From Larus michahellis (Eukaryota; Chordata; Aves; Charadriiformes; Laridae), in assembly GCF_964199755.1 (NCBI RefSeq), contig NC_133896.1:92612215-92676214 (forward strand): 64,000 nucleotides of DNA, read 5' to 3'. The position numbers were made by a program, and so were the translations under genes. The notes beneath the pieces were generated by a model. It ran no database searches, had not been told where the DNA came from, and was given only the letters and a program-made list of their open reading frames with translations. Positions 26,216 through 39,419 of this stretch are shown here, in pieces. Positions within the stretch are counted from its first letter, which is position 1. The number at the start of each line of letters is the position of its first letter.

Positions 26216-28879
26216 ATGCTCAGGGTGATGAAGAGAGAACTTACTGCCTCTCCCTTTCATGTCCTCAAACTCAGTGTAATTTTGTATCTGCACCTCGTTT
26301 GTGTGAAGTGAGTCACTGTGTCGTATGGGTACAGATATCCATACTCTGAAACTCACTGTGACTGCTGCGCTAAATGGCCTCTTCGGTAGTCACTCCAAAG
26401 AGTCCTGAGAGTGGACTTGAATTTCACTTCTGCCACCTGTATTATCCTGCTGGTCAGGTCTAAAGTACTTCAGTGAGAAACAACATGTGCTTCAGCTGCT
26501 CCTATTCCACCTGCTGTTTGGTTTAGCACGGAGCTCCAGGATTTTCAGTTCAGCATCAAGTACAGGATTCCTTTAGGAAAGGTGCAGGGGAAAAGACGTA
26601 ATCTTTGTGAAAAAACATTTTAGGTTGAGAAATCTGAGAACTTCCTGTAAAACTTACAGAATTACTGTTTAGAAAATTGAGCTGAGGTCAGAGCCAGACT
26701 GAGATTAAATAGGTCTTCATGAAATCTCCCTACTGAGCCTCAAGAAAGCTCAGTGATGAGAGAATGGTGTTAGCCTCTGCTGATCCTAGGCCTTACGAAG
26801 ACCCACAGACTGGGACTCATGGCATTTGTTGGGGAATGTGTGGCAGAGGGGAATTGCCAAAAGGAGACACGCTCTTCCAAAGAGGGGGTAGTAAGTAGTA
26901 CATGCTAAAAGGTAATGAAAGCCCTACTGGTCCTGTGCTAGCATGTTTAAGTGTATCATTGCACTTTATGGTGGTGCGTTTGAAATTGCTGCACTGTGGT
27001 GTAAATTGAGTTCATCCTGTACTCTAGCAGCTCATAACCGTTATACACCTATGGCGTTTGTCATGAAGGATTGCAGTCTTACATGACTGAGTTAGTAAAA
27101 CTGGGAGGGTTTCTATGTAGTGCAGGTTTTTTTGTTTATTTGTTTTTTTAAAAATAAGTTATTTAGTTAATTATCATAGTAAGGTGATTCAGAAAGAATT
27201 ATTTAATTTTGCAAAACAAGAAGTTATGGACTGAGTGTCTGCGGATCTGTACTGAGACCTGTATTTATTTGTTAGGGATCTGAAGAAGATAACAGCCATG
27301 CAAGAATTGGTGATGACAGAGTTTCTAAAGTTAGTCAAGACTAGAGGAGCAGAGTGAATGGAGACAGAATGATGGGAAACCAAATTCGGTGTAGACAAGT
27401 CCAAGGTAACGTCCTTTCAAACAAATAAGTGTATTCAAAAATAGTCCCTATTTTCAAAGTAGCTGTAGCAGATTAGGAAAGGGCACAGTTATAACTGTGC
27501 ATATTTAGGTAGTTATACAAAACTTTTGTCGGTGTTTAACAGCTGCATTAGTCTGCATGGCAACTAAGACAAAAAATTAAGGCACACTGTTACCGATGCT
27601 TGCTTACTTGGCATAAGGTGTTTGCTGTGACACTTTTTAACATGGGTTGATTTCTGCAAAGGTCCCACAATAGGTTCCTTAGAACTTTACATTAGAGAAG
27701 CTAACACAGTGCTCATGGAGATACTGAAAATCTTCAACACTAGTGTATCTAGTTTCTACATGTTCCTCTATTTTATTAACAAAGATAGGAGCATGTATTC
27801 AAAAGGCAATCGTAGTTTCAGGGTGTCTTTACAGTTCTGATACTTAAATCACCTAACATGTATGGTTGGCATTCAACACACGACCTACAGTCAAAAGGAA
27901 ATAGGAGTATTCATATGTCCTCAACACAATTTATTAATAAAAAAAGAGGAGGGGAGGGGATGACATCAACAGGCAATCCTGGCTTATTACCCATGCTGTT
28001 CTGAGCAGTCTTTCCAAAACTATTAGATCTTTTCAGAAAATCACATAGGTGAAGCAAGAAGAAAAGCTTCAAAAGAGCCCTTTCTTTGGGGTAGGTGTTT
28101 AATGTTAGCAGTGTTTCAATCAAACTTACTATTTTCTCTCTTTTTAATTCAAGAATAGACTGGGGGTTTCCCCTTCCCTTTCCCCTGTCAGTCAAAACAA
28201 ATCTTACTTGCCTGACCTATTTCCTTCAAGTAAGGAAATATGCCTCTCCCCTCTTCTTCAGGGAAATTAAACTTGTGTAAAATTAGTATGTTCACCTACT
28301 GGTTGTTGACTTTAACTTTTTTATTTTAGTAGCCTCTGTGGAGGAATTGTCAAAATAAGAGCTGTGTCTGCCCAGTGAAATAATCCCAATTCCACTAACT
28401 ACCATGGTCATTAGAGTCCCCTGAGAGGAGACAATAGCAATGTAGATGGTTGCAGTGTCTGCTGCCTATTTCAGTTTTGTTAGAGCGTGGCTTTTCTGGG
28501 AAGTTAACCATCTTGGCATTCAGGTTAAGAGTCCAGCTGGGCCTAGCCTGGCTGCTTCTTTGCATTCCTTGACCCATTTACTTGGCATCTGGGAAGAGTT
28601 GTCAAGAAGAAGCTGGCTTGAAGCAACATATGCTTGCTACTATCGGTAAAATTTATTTTTAATACCAAGCTGGTCTGATCTCTTTGTTCTACCCCCCTGT
28701 TTCCTCTTCAGAACATTTTTGTAAGCATCAATTCTAGATGGTGTTGTGTGACAATGTTTGCTTTAGCAAGGTAGCGCAGATAAGTTAGAGCAGCTTTTTA
28801 GAGAACAGTTGTTGGAGACGGCTCAATGCTATGTATTTCAGAAGGATTTATTTCACACTAACTCTGGTTCAGGGTGCTG
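26216..28879. other. Intergenic DNA after WARS2: nothing recognised
   Basis: AT-rich, CpG-poor DNA with a T/TTTG-rich tract at 27,126-27,160. No gene, RNA or classified repeat can be supported. Confidence 0.55.
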
Positions 28880-30700
28880 GGGCTTTACTGTTGGTTTACA
28901 TCTGGAGTGCAGTAGGTGTGCTCCTGAAATGCATTTTCATGTTTGGTTTCATACAGTTCATATTCCCTGAGACTTCTCTCCGATGCCTGCTGAAGTGCAG
29001 TTAGTGGGGATGGTGGGGAGTTTCTGCAGAAGCGCACTCCTGATCCCAACCATGGTGCTAGTGTAGGCATGCCTTGTGGTGCTGTGGAAGTTGTTGTAAT
29101 GTGTTCTTCCAGGACTGGGTGGAAAAGAGATCCAATCACATCTTTCCTAGTTGCAGAAAGAAGAGTTGAAAGACAGAGAGGTATCCTTACCCCTTGCTGT
29201 GTTGCTCTCTGTTTCAGCTTCCTTTTCTTCAGTGATCCTTTTCCTTGAATATGTGCAGTAATTTGTGTCTTGGTCTCAAAATCTCCGCCTTTCCCATTCC
29301 TATATGTTTAGTGCATCAGAAGTACATACGTAGTGGTTGGGATCTGCAGTATCAGAACTAGCATATCCAGGTAACTGAAGGGATTCACTTACTTCTAGAG
29401 ATGAACATCAGCTCCGCAGTGAATTACTCAGATCTATATGCATTTATACTATATATATCCTATAAACCTTCATACACTTGAGACATTTATCTTTGCGACC
29501 AATGGTTCCTAGGAAGTCATCTTATTGGTGATAATAGTGAGTCTGATAAGCTGATAGTGAGTCTCAGTTCTGTGCTCACAATTTGGAGCACAGAATTTAC
29601 TGGGAATTTTAGATTCAGGAACACTTTTCTTCAGTAGTGTTCTTCTTCAGTTTCTTCTTCTTCTTCTTAGACTCCAGATGATGGTTGGCCTCATAAATTA
29701 ACTCTGGCACTGCTCTAGCATTCGCATACATCCGTGCCTCAAATAACTGGACAGTATGTATATTGTACATTATACTGGAATTTGCTTGTGACTCTTAAAG
29801 ATGTGGTTGAAGTGCACTTAGTTCTCAAACACTGGGTTCATAGATTCTCCAGAAGGCCTTGTGCATAGTTCTGATTCAGTATGTGTTTATCTACAAACAA
29901 TTCAAGCAAAACTCCTTAGCAGGATTATGGTTGCTTCCATTCAAGGTTAGGGAGTTCGTATGAGTGAGCCGGTCCTTGGGTACTGACCTGTATCTAAATG
30001 TTTTGGGATTGTAGGTTATCAGAGCAAGTGTTTTCTGATCCTTGGTTAGGGCCATCGTGATCATGATAGCAGCACCACAGTAAATACTGCTCATGAAAGC
30101 CTTTATGTTAGCTTATGTAGGAACTCTGTATCTGATTTCTTGAGGACTGTACTATAATGTGAAACTTTAATTTTTCTGGTCTCTAAAGTTTGCTAGATGA
30201 TTGTTTCAGCAGAAATCTGTTTGGAAACAATTAGCCAAAGACAAATCTAATCCTCAGATCCAAAGCCTTTGGATGTTTTCCAAAAGTGGGTATTTCCCAA
30301 AACAGCTTCTTTTTTATAAGCTACAATACCAATTCCAGTAGTTGCAGTAGAATCAGTAAGAGCCAGAGGTCCATTCTGAATGACTCATTTGTATTTTTTC
30401 ATTACTGTTCTGCACATTCTGCTTATCCACATGGCTCAAGGAGCATGACAAAGCTCAGAGAGGGTCTGTGTGTAGTTCTGGTAATAGCAACAATATAGAT
30501 CCAGGTGGGTTTGACTCTTGAATCTAGTGAGCATGCTCTTTCAGTGGTCCAGCTTGGTTAGATTTATGTTCCAAACAACAGATGGATCTTTCACCTGTGC
30601 TGATATCTCTGTATTTGAGTTCCTGGATGCTGCCTACCTGTTTGTTTATGAGTGATTGGTTTGCAGAGAGAAGTAGTCTAGCATGCTAGCATAGGGAGTC
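28880..30700 (-). pseudogene. Possible broken retrocopy of an unidentified gene (weak)
   Basis: Read on the minus strand, coding-looking patches follow one another in shifting frames. The longest, about 135 codons from near 29,290 down to the TAA at 28,885, includes LQQASERSLREYELYETKHE and stays open past its first ATG. Others include LFEARMYANARAVPELIYEA (about 29,690-29,750) and LALTDSTATTGIGIVAYKKE (about 30,300-30,370). Stops and frame changes separate them. No parent protein is recognised. Open stretches this long occur by chance in a window this size, and a K-rich run here is only the TTC repeat at 29,639-29,669. It could be ordinary intergenic DNA. Confidence 0.25.
29639..29669 (+). 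repeat. (TTC)n microsatellite, imperfect
   Basis: TTCTTC repeats interrupted by AG and TT. On the minus strand it would read as a lysine/glutamate run, so it should not be taken as evidence of coding. Confidence 0.85.
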
Positions 30701-31269
30701 TGGTGGAAAAGGTTTTCTGTTCAGGAAAGATGTTCTTGCCAGGAAAAAAACTTTATTTCTGCTATATTGGACTATCTAAATTTCTTTAAATGATTTGATC
30801 TGTTCCTTCTTTTTGGGTAAATTTGGCAATAATAGCTGCAAGAAGAATGTTACTTCATTGTGTAGTCAAAAGTCTTGAAAGGACCCAGGTATGTCCTCTA
30901 CTCCTTTCAGAAGTCCCTTACATCATGGAACTTTACTGGTTGCCTGAGCCAGTTTCAGGGAAAATGCTGTGGCAAAACTGTGATCTTACGTGACATTCAT
31001 TGATCTAATTAAAGCTTTTGTATTTTGGTTTGGTTTGGTTTTTTTAACTCACGAGGTTGTGAGGGAAGACTTTTGTTAAACTTTGAATTTCTAACCATTT
31101 CTATCACATAATCCTTTGCTGACCAGATGACAGCTGAAGTAATGGAAAATTCTATTTATTGTCACAAGAGATTCTCTGCTGATTATCACTGTCTTTTCTG
31201 CTGTTATTGTTGGTTGTGCTAATAGTCGTATTGTGCAAGGTTTGACAGAAAAATATTTATTTCATTTTT

Positions 31270-32200
31270 GCCAGTGAAAAATTATTCGACCTGCAACAGT
31301 CCCACATTATTATCCAAATGGAAGATTCATTGATCATTTTGCTTTTAGCCAGCAGCTTTGGTTTCACAATCATTATATATAAAACCAAATGCCAACCTTC
31401 TGCACTGAGGGATGAGCACATGTGCCCAGTTACAATAAACAGTTTAACATCTGGGAAGATATTTTGCTACTGTGGTAAATTGCTGTCACAGAACACCATG
31501 ACTGAAGATGAGATTATCCACTACATGAGTGGTCTCGTGCTGCCTGTGGACGTGAAACTAAGCACCGAGCTTAACTTCTGTTGTGCTGTCGTGCTCTCAG
31601 CACTCCAATATGGCTGTGAGACAGGAAGAGCAAATGTGTGCCACACCAGAAGGCTCGATCACTTCCAGATGTGCTGTATTTGGTGTATCTGCAAGATGAA
31701 ATGTCAGGACAAGAGTTCCAGTGCCGAAATTCTTAAAAGTTATTAAATGTTTGGTAGTAACAGCATGCTTATAAAAGCCTGGGTATCAGAGCATGGCCGT
31801 AGCCTCATTCATGTGGCTAACAGGAAAAGTCACATGGCTGTATGTCATGGTGGAGTAAAGTAAGCCATCTGCTTCCTCAATACAATCAATGTAATTAATG
31901 AGTCTAATTTGAAGGGTTAATGGATTAACCCTTACACGTGGGAAGCAACAACTTATGGCAGAGCAAGGTGGTAACAGATCTCTCTTGCTGTCCTAAAGCA
32001 TCCAGAAACAAGATGCTCACAGTTCACATGCGGACTTCATGTCGTACAAAGCACAGGCAAGATCCTGCATGGACAGTGTCACTTGTCCTGTGTGCTATTG
32101 TATTTACAACTCTCCGATCAGTTTGATTTCTGAGGCGTGTCTTCATTGTTGGAGTGACTTTATTGTCATCTATCAATGTGAAATGATGGTCACGTGCTGA
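31270..32200 (+). mobile_element. Relic of an RTE-like non-LTR retrotransposon (C-terminal part of reverse transcriptase)
   Basis: An uninterrupted 142-codon frame (31318-31746) has the typical order of the C-terminal region of RTE-like LINE proteins: FGFTIIIYKTKC (family FGLTISLKKT), FCYCGKLLSQNTMTEDEI (family YLGS.LS....ID.EI), VKLSTEL, and AVVLSALQYGCET followed by the R-L-D-H-F segment and K-C-Q-D (family YGCETW...L..FH...LR.I..I.WQD). Beyond the stop, shifted frames keep a YTWEATT-like piece (family P.WE..A.DR, near 31,935) and a terminal C-P-V-C finger (near 32,080-32,140). The catalytic domain is absent. It is a fossil, not an active element. Confidence 0.75.
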
Positions 32201-34324
32201 TAAAATTAATGAAACTTGTTAGAAACATTGAATGTATGTTCTCTGCTATTTTTGATGAAAACTTCTTTCCTGATGCCCCAGGATTTATAGAAACATCTTG
32301 TTAAGTTAAATACAGATGAAACTTATCAAAACAAGCCTACTCTCTGGCATTACCCAGAGTTTCTAGTATACGTGGCCTCTGGCTTCATTCACCCTGTTTA
32401 CCTTCATGCTTCCTTCCCTAAACCGCATCCCTCTCTGAGTAAAGTAAAATCTTGTATATTGAATATTGTGAGACTGACTTTTTATTGTGACTGGAAACAG
32501 TTGTTCAAATGTATTTAAAGACTCTCTTCGTGGCATTTGCTGAATGAATAACAAAGATCTCAATAAGTGCCTCTTGAGTACTCAGGCCAAGAAAGATCTT
32601 TCTGAGTGGGTTGGGGCTTGCTCTGCCCCTACTTATTCCTTCACAGCCTGTCTGGCAGATGTTCCTACAGCAAGAAGAGAAAAAGCAATTTTTTGTTGAG
32701 GCTTGTAGGCCAAATGTAAACTGTGAGTGGCAGTGTGGCATCCATTCTTTTTAGGCAACCCTTATCACCTTTATGTTACATAAGTGCTTGCAAACTCCCA
32801 AAATCAAAATTGTGTGAATATTCATGGGGGGAAAAGGGTGGATATTTTCCTTATAGTAGCTGTGTTTCTTTAAGACTTGTTATCTGTGTGTTCTGTTGTG
32901 TCCTGCCTTCCATCTGTTCTGATCAGGAAGTTGCTCCTGAGATTCTTGCTCTTGAATAAAGGTTACACTTTTTTCTTGCAACAGGAAGCAAGGTGTGCAG
33001 CATGAATGCTGGGCTTCACTAGCTGTGTCTCTCTTAAAAGAATCTGGTCATACATTCCTGGGGCATATGTGGAATCCATGTGGACAAGGCATCTCAAAGG
33101 ACCACAGTTTAAAGATAGTTTTGATGCACAGAAAGCTCCTCCCCATCACATCAGGAACACTTCTCAAGAAGCACTGAAGTTACTGTCTAGTCACAGGCTC
33201 AATGTACTGGACGTGAACAAATAAACCCATTTCTGTCTCAGAGCTAGTGCATGCACAATGACACACGAGGCAGAAGAGCCTTGATGGACCCTGAGAAAGC
33301 ATTGGTTGAGAGTCGATTACTGCTGCCATTGAGACAACTGATCCAACCTGTGACACTCCTGGCTTATGTTCAGCAATGTGAACCCCCTAAAAGGAAGCTG
33401 TGAAGTGGATGAATTTACAGTGTGGGCTCCATGAAGGTTGCAGGTTGTGTAGTGTTGGTATGACCTGTTGGGAAGGTATCATTTTGGTGTCTAATAACCA
33501 TTGCAGAAATGGCTTGGAGATGTGCTGGGATTCTGAAGATCTTGGATTCAGGTTTGTTGCTGATTTCTATGTGGGAGCTCCACTGAAGTTGAAATGTGCT
33601 TTTGCGGCTGGGGGGTGGTATTTCTAATGTGCTTAATTCCAACAGAGAAACAGTGTTGTTTAAAATAGATGTCAGAGTTACAATAACCTTGAATAGAGTA
33701 ACAGCAAAATTGTGGTGAGCATCACTGTGGTTTTAATCCATTTTGCTTAGCAGCATCGTATGCTGGCAGGCTGTCTTGGAATAGGAACTCCACTTTTTTT
33801 CCTTCTGTAGTCCAGTGAAGTCGTGACTCAAAGGGCTTCACTCTACTTTCTGCTTGCCTTTGAGGAGATGGATTAGCTGAAGTGTGAATGTCATCTTTGT
33901 GGTTTATGAGGATGTTTCAGTAGATGATGAGTGGGTTGTCAGGGAGGATCTCTAGGTGGCCTGAGAAAATTTAATGGACGCTGGAAGGTGACTGGGGGGG
34001 GTGGGTTTAGCTCACTTTAGGTTATTTTTTGTAAAAGAAAAAGTGTAATGTATCTTCAGCTGAGGATCAGCAGACAAGAATTAAAATAAATGGAGATTTA
34101 CTGTCAATTTTTTAGAATGTTTTTGTACAGATTCATAGCAAACAAACAAATGTGCATCAGCATGGCCGTTTTGGTTTGTTGTTTTTAATCTGATTTCAGT
34201 CTTTGTTGTCTGCCTTGGAGTTTTCTGCTCCTTTTATTATTATACTATTATTTCTGCAGGAAGAGATTTGCTCTTGGGTTAAGCAAAGAAAATCTAATAA
34301 TACGTTTTACCTTCTATTTATTTG
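32201..34324. other. Intergenic DNA: nothing supported
   Basis: AT-rich sequence. A frame at 32,985-33,220 follows an acceptor-like TTTTTTCTTGCAACAG but has stops and changes frame, and no family is recognised. Nothing else stands out. Confidence 0.5.
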
Positions 34325-34465
34325 ATGCCCTTGAGCAAGTTGCTTAACTGTACATTGTCTCAGTTTCCTTTCTTATAAAATGAGGCATAGGAGAGTTCAT
34401 TGCACAGCTATTGGGAGGCTAAACTAATATTTGCTAAGCATTTTGAGCCTTCCAGTTGAAGATGC
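34325..34465 (+). mobile_element. MIR-like SINE remnant
   Basis: Reads in order CCTTGAGCAAGTTGCTTAAC, CTCAGTTTCC then TTATAAAATGAGG, AGGCTAAACTAATA and AAGCATTTTGAG. This closely follows the MIR body (CCTTGGGCAAGTTACTTAAC, CTCAGTTTCC, TGTAAAATGGGG) and its LINE-like tail. It is the last transposon recognised before the CpG-rich domain. Confidence 0.75.
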
Positions 34466-35039
34466 CCTCACTTGGTGCTGAGTTACAGTATTTCTTCCTG
34501 AGATGGTCTATTAGCGGTGCTTGTGGCATGAATAAACATAGTGAAATGTGCTGGAGGGCAGACAGTTCAATCCAGAGTAATAAATAACGGATCCAATGAA
34601 AGCATCAAAGTTGTCTGCTTCGTGGAAGCCTGTAGGCTATTGCTTCCTAACCTGGTACTTTTTTTCTGCTGCAAAATGCCTGAAAATGTCCCGAAAGAAA
34701 CTTACACTATGGTCTCTACTGCAGCTCCTTAATCTTTGTCTCCTCTCTGCAGCCTGAAAGTGAGGGCCTCTGGCAAGGATCTAATATCAAAAGAAGGGTG
34801 ATGCCACTACAGGGAGGGAAAAAATAATTACTAAATTTCCTGAATAGTAAACGGTTTGGTGGGTTGGGTTTTTTTGGTTGTTTGGTTTTTTGGTTTTTTT
34901 TGAAGCAGCTGGTCTCTCTGCTCGTTTGGCCTTTGCTTTGCTTGTGGGTGTCTCTAGGGGGGGATGCCTGCCGTTGTTGCATGCCTCTCCCCGAAAGTAG
35001 CAGCCAATGGAGAAAACAGGTTTGACGGGGAGAGTGTCA

Positions 35040-35740
35040 CAGGAGCGGTGGTGAGCGTCGCTCAGCTTCCGTGGGTGGGAAGGAGCTTCCCCTCTGCGGG
35101 GGGAACTGCGACGCGGGCGGGCCCCCACCGCGGCCGGCGGGCGGGGAGCGCAGTGCGGGGCGACGGGCGCCAGGGGGCAGCCGCGGGCGCGGCGGGGAGG
35201 GCAGAGCAGAGACAGCCCCCGCCCCGCTCAGAAAGGCTCCCCCCAGCCCATGGCAGTGGTTTCCCGCGGCACGGAGCCGGGGGCTGCTTTTGCATGTGTC
35301 CCGGGGGCGAGAGGGCGGACTCTGAGCTCCACGGGTACAAGGAGATGCAGCTCAGCCTTCCAAATTCAAACCAGTCCCCGCGGGGAGGGACCCCGGCTCA
35401 GCCCTTTTTTTATTTGCGGGGTGAGGAGGTGTCCCATCAGCTCCGTGCCCTGGCACTGCGCGGCTCCGCACAGGGGCCTCTGGGCGCCCACCAAGCCTTT
35501 CGAAACGTCACAAACAAACAGGAGCCGTCTTCGTGCTTAAGTTGCGCGTCGCCTTTCCGACTCTCTTGTCTCCCTCCCTCTCTCCTTCCCTCCTTCTAGG
35601 AGGATTCTTGATTACTGCACGGAGCGGAGCCCCAGCACTGAAGGCCATCCCGAGCTCTCGGCATCCCAAAGGGCTCTTTTCTCACCCTTCCGCAGATTTC
35701 AGAGCAGAAAACGGTGCAGACCCTGCCCCACCTTCGGGGT
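35040..35740. promoter_or_regulatory. CpG island 1
   Basis: Abrupt onset of CpG-dense DNA after AT-rich intergenic sequence. Several long frames run through both strands, as expected from stop-poor GC-rich DNA; none has family character. Confidence 0.7.
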
Positions 35741-36279
35741 AGTGAAGCCCTGCAGGGGAAAGGAGCGTGACTCCAGCTTCTCTCTGTCCGTCCCTCTCCC
35801 GACGCTTATTCCCCAGTCACTTTCCCTAGAGTGAGCCAGAGGCTGGGGAGGATTTCAGTGGCCAAGGGGTTCGAAAGCATACGGGAGGGGACTGTGCAGG
35901 CGCGATCAGATCTGCTCATCGAGAGTCGTTTGCTTAGCCCTTCCCGCTTCTCTAAACACGAAAAATAGGAGATGAGACGAAGATTGGCCCGAGCCATCAC
36001 CTCTGTAATGTAGGGAGAGAGGGAGAAGCGTGCTGCTCTGCCCGGGAAACCTTTCATTGTTTTGTTTTCAAGAGAGGGTAATAGGGTCGACAAGGCAAAG
36101 CACACCTGATCCTGCTAATTACAGCGAGGACAGAATGAATATATCGGCAGATAAAGACTCCCGCCTTGTTTTGTTGCAGTATGAGTTCCGATACACGACC
36201 TTTTTCCTCTTGGCTTTATTCGTTCCCCTCTGCTGGGGCTAGCTAAATAAGCCTTCGAAACAAAAGCAGAGACGTGGGG

Positions 36280-37250
36280 TTTGGAAAGCCACGTCCGATC
36301 CTGGCCCTATATCCCAACCTTGAGCCTCTTTCAGCCTTGCAACGTGATGCTAAACCTCGCGTGGCCCTGCATCTCCTCTCCTCCGCGGAGTCGGAGCGTT
36401 GGAAGTCACCGAGCCCCGGCGTTGGGCGAGAGGTGATGCAGGAGAGGGGCTGGTCCGGAGCCCTTTGCCTTTGCCGTCCTCCTCGGGCCCCAAACTCGTG
36501 GGTGGGCAGAACTACATGCGCCTGTGCCCCCATCCAGGAGCTTTCGGGGGGGCTTGAATCAAGGCAACTATTTCAGCCAAAGCCAGCGTGTTTTGATGAG
36601 GCAGGGAATAAATTTGCGAGCTGCCGAGCATCCCGTCCTGTAACATTCCCCGCAGTTTGAGCTCTTAGGGATGAGCGAGAGGTTAAACTCCACATTCACG
36701 TGAAAATACCCCAGAGACAACGTGCGTGGGGGAGGCAGCAGCGGCGGGCTGCAGCGCTCTTGCTTTTCAAGCACCTCAACGGGGAAAATCGCAGCAAACT
36801 TCCCTGCGTCGACAACCAATTTAGGGGAGAAAAGAAAATAGAAAACAATTAGAGAGTTGATACGTTTCGAGAAATTAAGCCTTGAGCGCCCGGCACCGTC
36901 CCGTGCAGGGTACAGCGTTAGTTGCGTTAGCTAAATCCCTCTGATCACTTTTATCCTTCTCTCAGCAAAGCCTGGCGAGTCCCACCGATCCCCCCGCGCT
37001 TCCAGCGGGGGCTCTGAGTGCTGCAGCCCGCGGCGCTGCCGTGCCGAGGGCGGGTAGCTCATCATTTCGGCGGCTCGGAGCAGACGGTCCCACTCCCCTG
37101 CCCCCCCCGGTGCTCACCCCGGGCGGGAGGTCTTCGCTCCCGGCTTCTCCCGGAGTCCCAGGGATCAGCCCCACCGAGTATCTTTTCTGCCTCTTTTATT
37201 TCAGGAGGCTGAGGCGCCTTCATCAGCGATTCGCGTTGTGCCTCGCAAAC
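36280..37250. promoter_or_regulatory. CpG-rich block 2
   Basis: CpG dinucleotides are frequent, with an AT-rich gap near 36,840-36,960. No gene is recognised. The neighbouring stretch 36,080-36,240 and the AT-rich stretch 37,330-37,540 look like non-coding regulatory DNA, but this is impression only. Confidence 0.6.
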
Positions 37251-37789
37251 TTTCTCCAAGCGTTTTTGTGGCCGAAATACATTTTCTAAACAAGCATTTG
37301 CCTCCCAAATACGGATATAATCTTTCTGGGCTTTCTTTTTAATGACTTCCATTGAATCGATGCTGCAAAGCTCTTTATCTTATAGTGCAATACGGAATGT
37401 GGCGTTGTACACATATGGTTTAGTTTTTTCCCCCTAATTCTTGCGAGCTGGGCAGCTTTGAGCCGGGAAAGGCATATTTATACGTATTTGACTCCTTCCA
37501 CATTCTAAGACGCTACAGTGGTAAAGGATGGTTTGGGAGATCTGTTGGGGCAGAGAGATTAGAGTAAGTCTCTGGCAAATGCACTTTAAAGCGGATTCCG
37601 AGGAAGCAAGTCTATCCTTAAGACAGAGCTAAAAATTCCCTGGGAAAAAATCGTTATTGCTGTTGCGGAAAATAGGCTAAGCACGGAGAGATCGATTGTA
37701 ATGGCAAGCACATCAAGAATAAGAGTTAAGATCCCGTGTGAAAAAAAAATATAGAAAGAAAAAAAAAAAGACAAGGAAGGTACGTGTCA

Positions 37790-38300
37790 AGCCGCCGATA
37801 AAAAGAGGATGCGTGCAAAGCCGGGGGAGCTGTGGGGCGCGGGTGCAGGCAGGGGCCGCTAACGCGAGGTCTGGCGTGCGGTGCGGGCAAGGGTGCGGTG
37901 CGGGCAGGGGTGAAGGCAGAGGGCAAGCGGGGCGGGGAGGGAGGGGGGGAAGGTGTCAGGCAGCCTGCCCGCAGCCGCGCTCAGGTACGGCCGCCCCGCA
38001 GCCGGCAGGCCGCCCCCCCGCTGCCTTTCCCCGCCGCCCTGATGGAGCCGGGGGCTCCCCGCCTGGGGAGACGTTTTGGGAACCCGCAGCCGGCACAAAA
38101 TCACGCCGCCGGCTCCCCGCAAATCTAACCCCCCCCACACCCCCTCTCCTCCCGGCCCCGGCGCCGCTCCCGAAACTCATCCCAGCTCGGAGCCTGCACC
38201 CAGGGGCTCGCCTGCCTCTCACGCCGCCTGTGTCGCTGTGTGAGTGTATGTGTGTGCCTGCGTGTGGGAGCGTCCTCTGTGTGTGTGGATGCGTTGGGCT
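37790..38300. promoter_or_regulatory. CpG island 3 with a TG-rich edge
   Basis: Dense CpG from 37,790 to 38,210, then an imperfect TG/GTGTG repeat at 38,224-38,290. No coding family is recognised. Confidence 0.65.
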
Positions 38301-39419
38301 GCCGTGTCCGTGCCTGGTTTCTGTTTGAAGGCATCTAGAAGTGTTGTCTCTGGTCTCCACGCGACCCGCTGGCAAGGCAGAGGGGGTGAGTATGAGTGAT
38401 GTAGCCCCTGGTTGTGACCCCTCTTTGTGCTGTGTCTGAGCTGCCAGGCCATCTTGTCTGGAGGGTGATTTTTATCTTCGGCTGCTCAGGAAGAGTTTGC
38501 TCCGCGTTCTCCTTCTTCCTCTGAACTTGACAGGGAAGTGTCGGTGCGGTTTATATTTTGTGCAAGGCAGTGCCTGCAAAAGTGATATATGCTTCCATCC
38601 AAATAAATAAATCCGAGTGAACTCCACTCTGAACTGTGCCACTCCTTTCCAAGCTGAACTCAAACTCCTTTTCTAATGTGCAAAATCTGTCTGTGTCCCT
38701 GCCCGCCGGCTCTGTCTATCCATCTGTCCACCTTTCGGGTTGGGCTTTCTGGGAGAGGCAACCTAGGTCAAACCAATGAGTAGTCAAGTATACGTCCAGT
38801 CCTTTACCAGCTTATTTCGCGTGGGTTTCCCCCCAGACCCCCCCGAATTCGTTCTTATTTGAGTAATAAGACAAACAAAGACCCGTCTCCTTCCTGAATA
38901 GCTAAGGCCCCCAAACCAAAACCCAATCACAACAGTCAAAATTCAGAGGGCTTCTTTGAAGAAAATGTATTTGTATTTATATTTATATACACGAACATAG
39001 ACCCCTAAAAGACTCCCGAGACGCTCCAGCGTGTAAACGAGGTGTCAAACCCTGTGTTGTGTTAAAAGAGATAACATTCATCTTCTAAGTGCATTTGAAA
39101 TAGGTTACCGGTTTATTGTTGGGTTTTTTTTTTTCTCCAGAAATAAACATGAGCTGGTCTCTGAAATCGTTTCCCTCCCTGGTATTTCCCCCTTTTCTGT
39201 CATGTATCTGCCGTTGCAAATGGGAGATGAGCAATTTCGAAATCTTGCATCCCGGTTAGAGGACGAGAAGAGTTAACGCCGCCAACCCAGCTCTGTTTCT
39301 AGACAGACATGTTTTGGAAAAGGGCAATTCGCTGAAGAAACAGTGCTCTCCGAAAGGACGAGCCACTCGGCGTTTAGCCGTGAAACTGTGGAGGAGGGAA
39401 GCTCTGCAGCTGCGGAGAT

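Noticed and set aside
32985..33224. Last coding exon after an acceptor-like TTTTTTCTTGCAACAG
   Set aside because: The frame in register with the acceptor has an early stop, the protein-like parts are in two frames, and no family is recognised.
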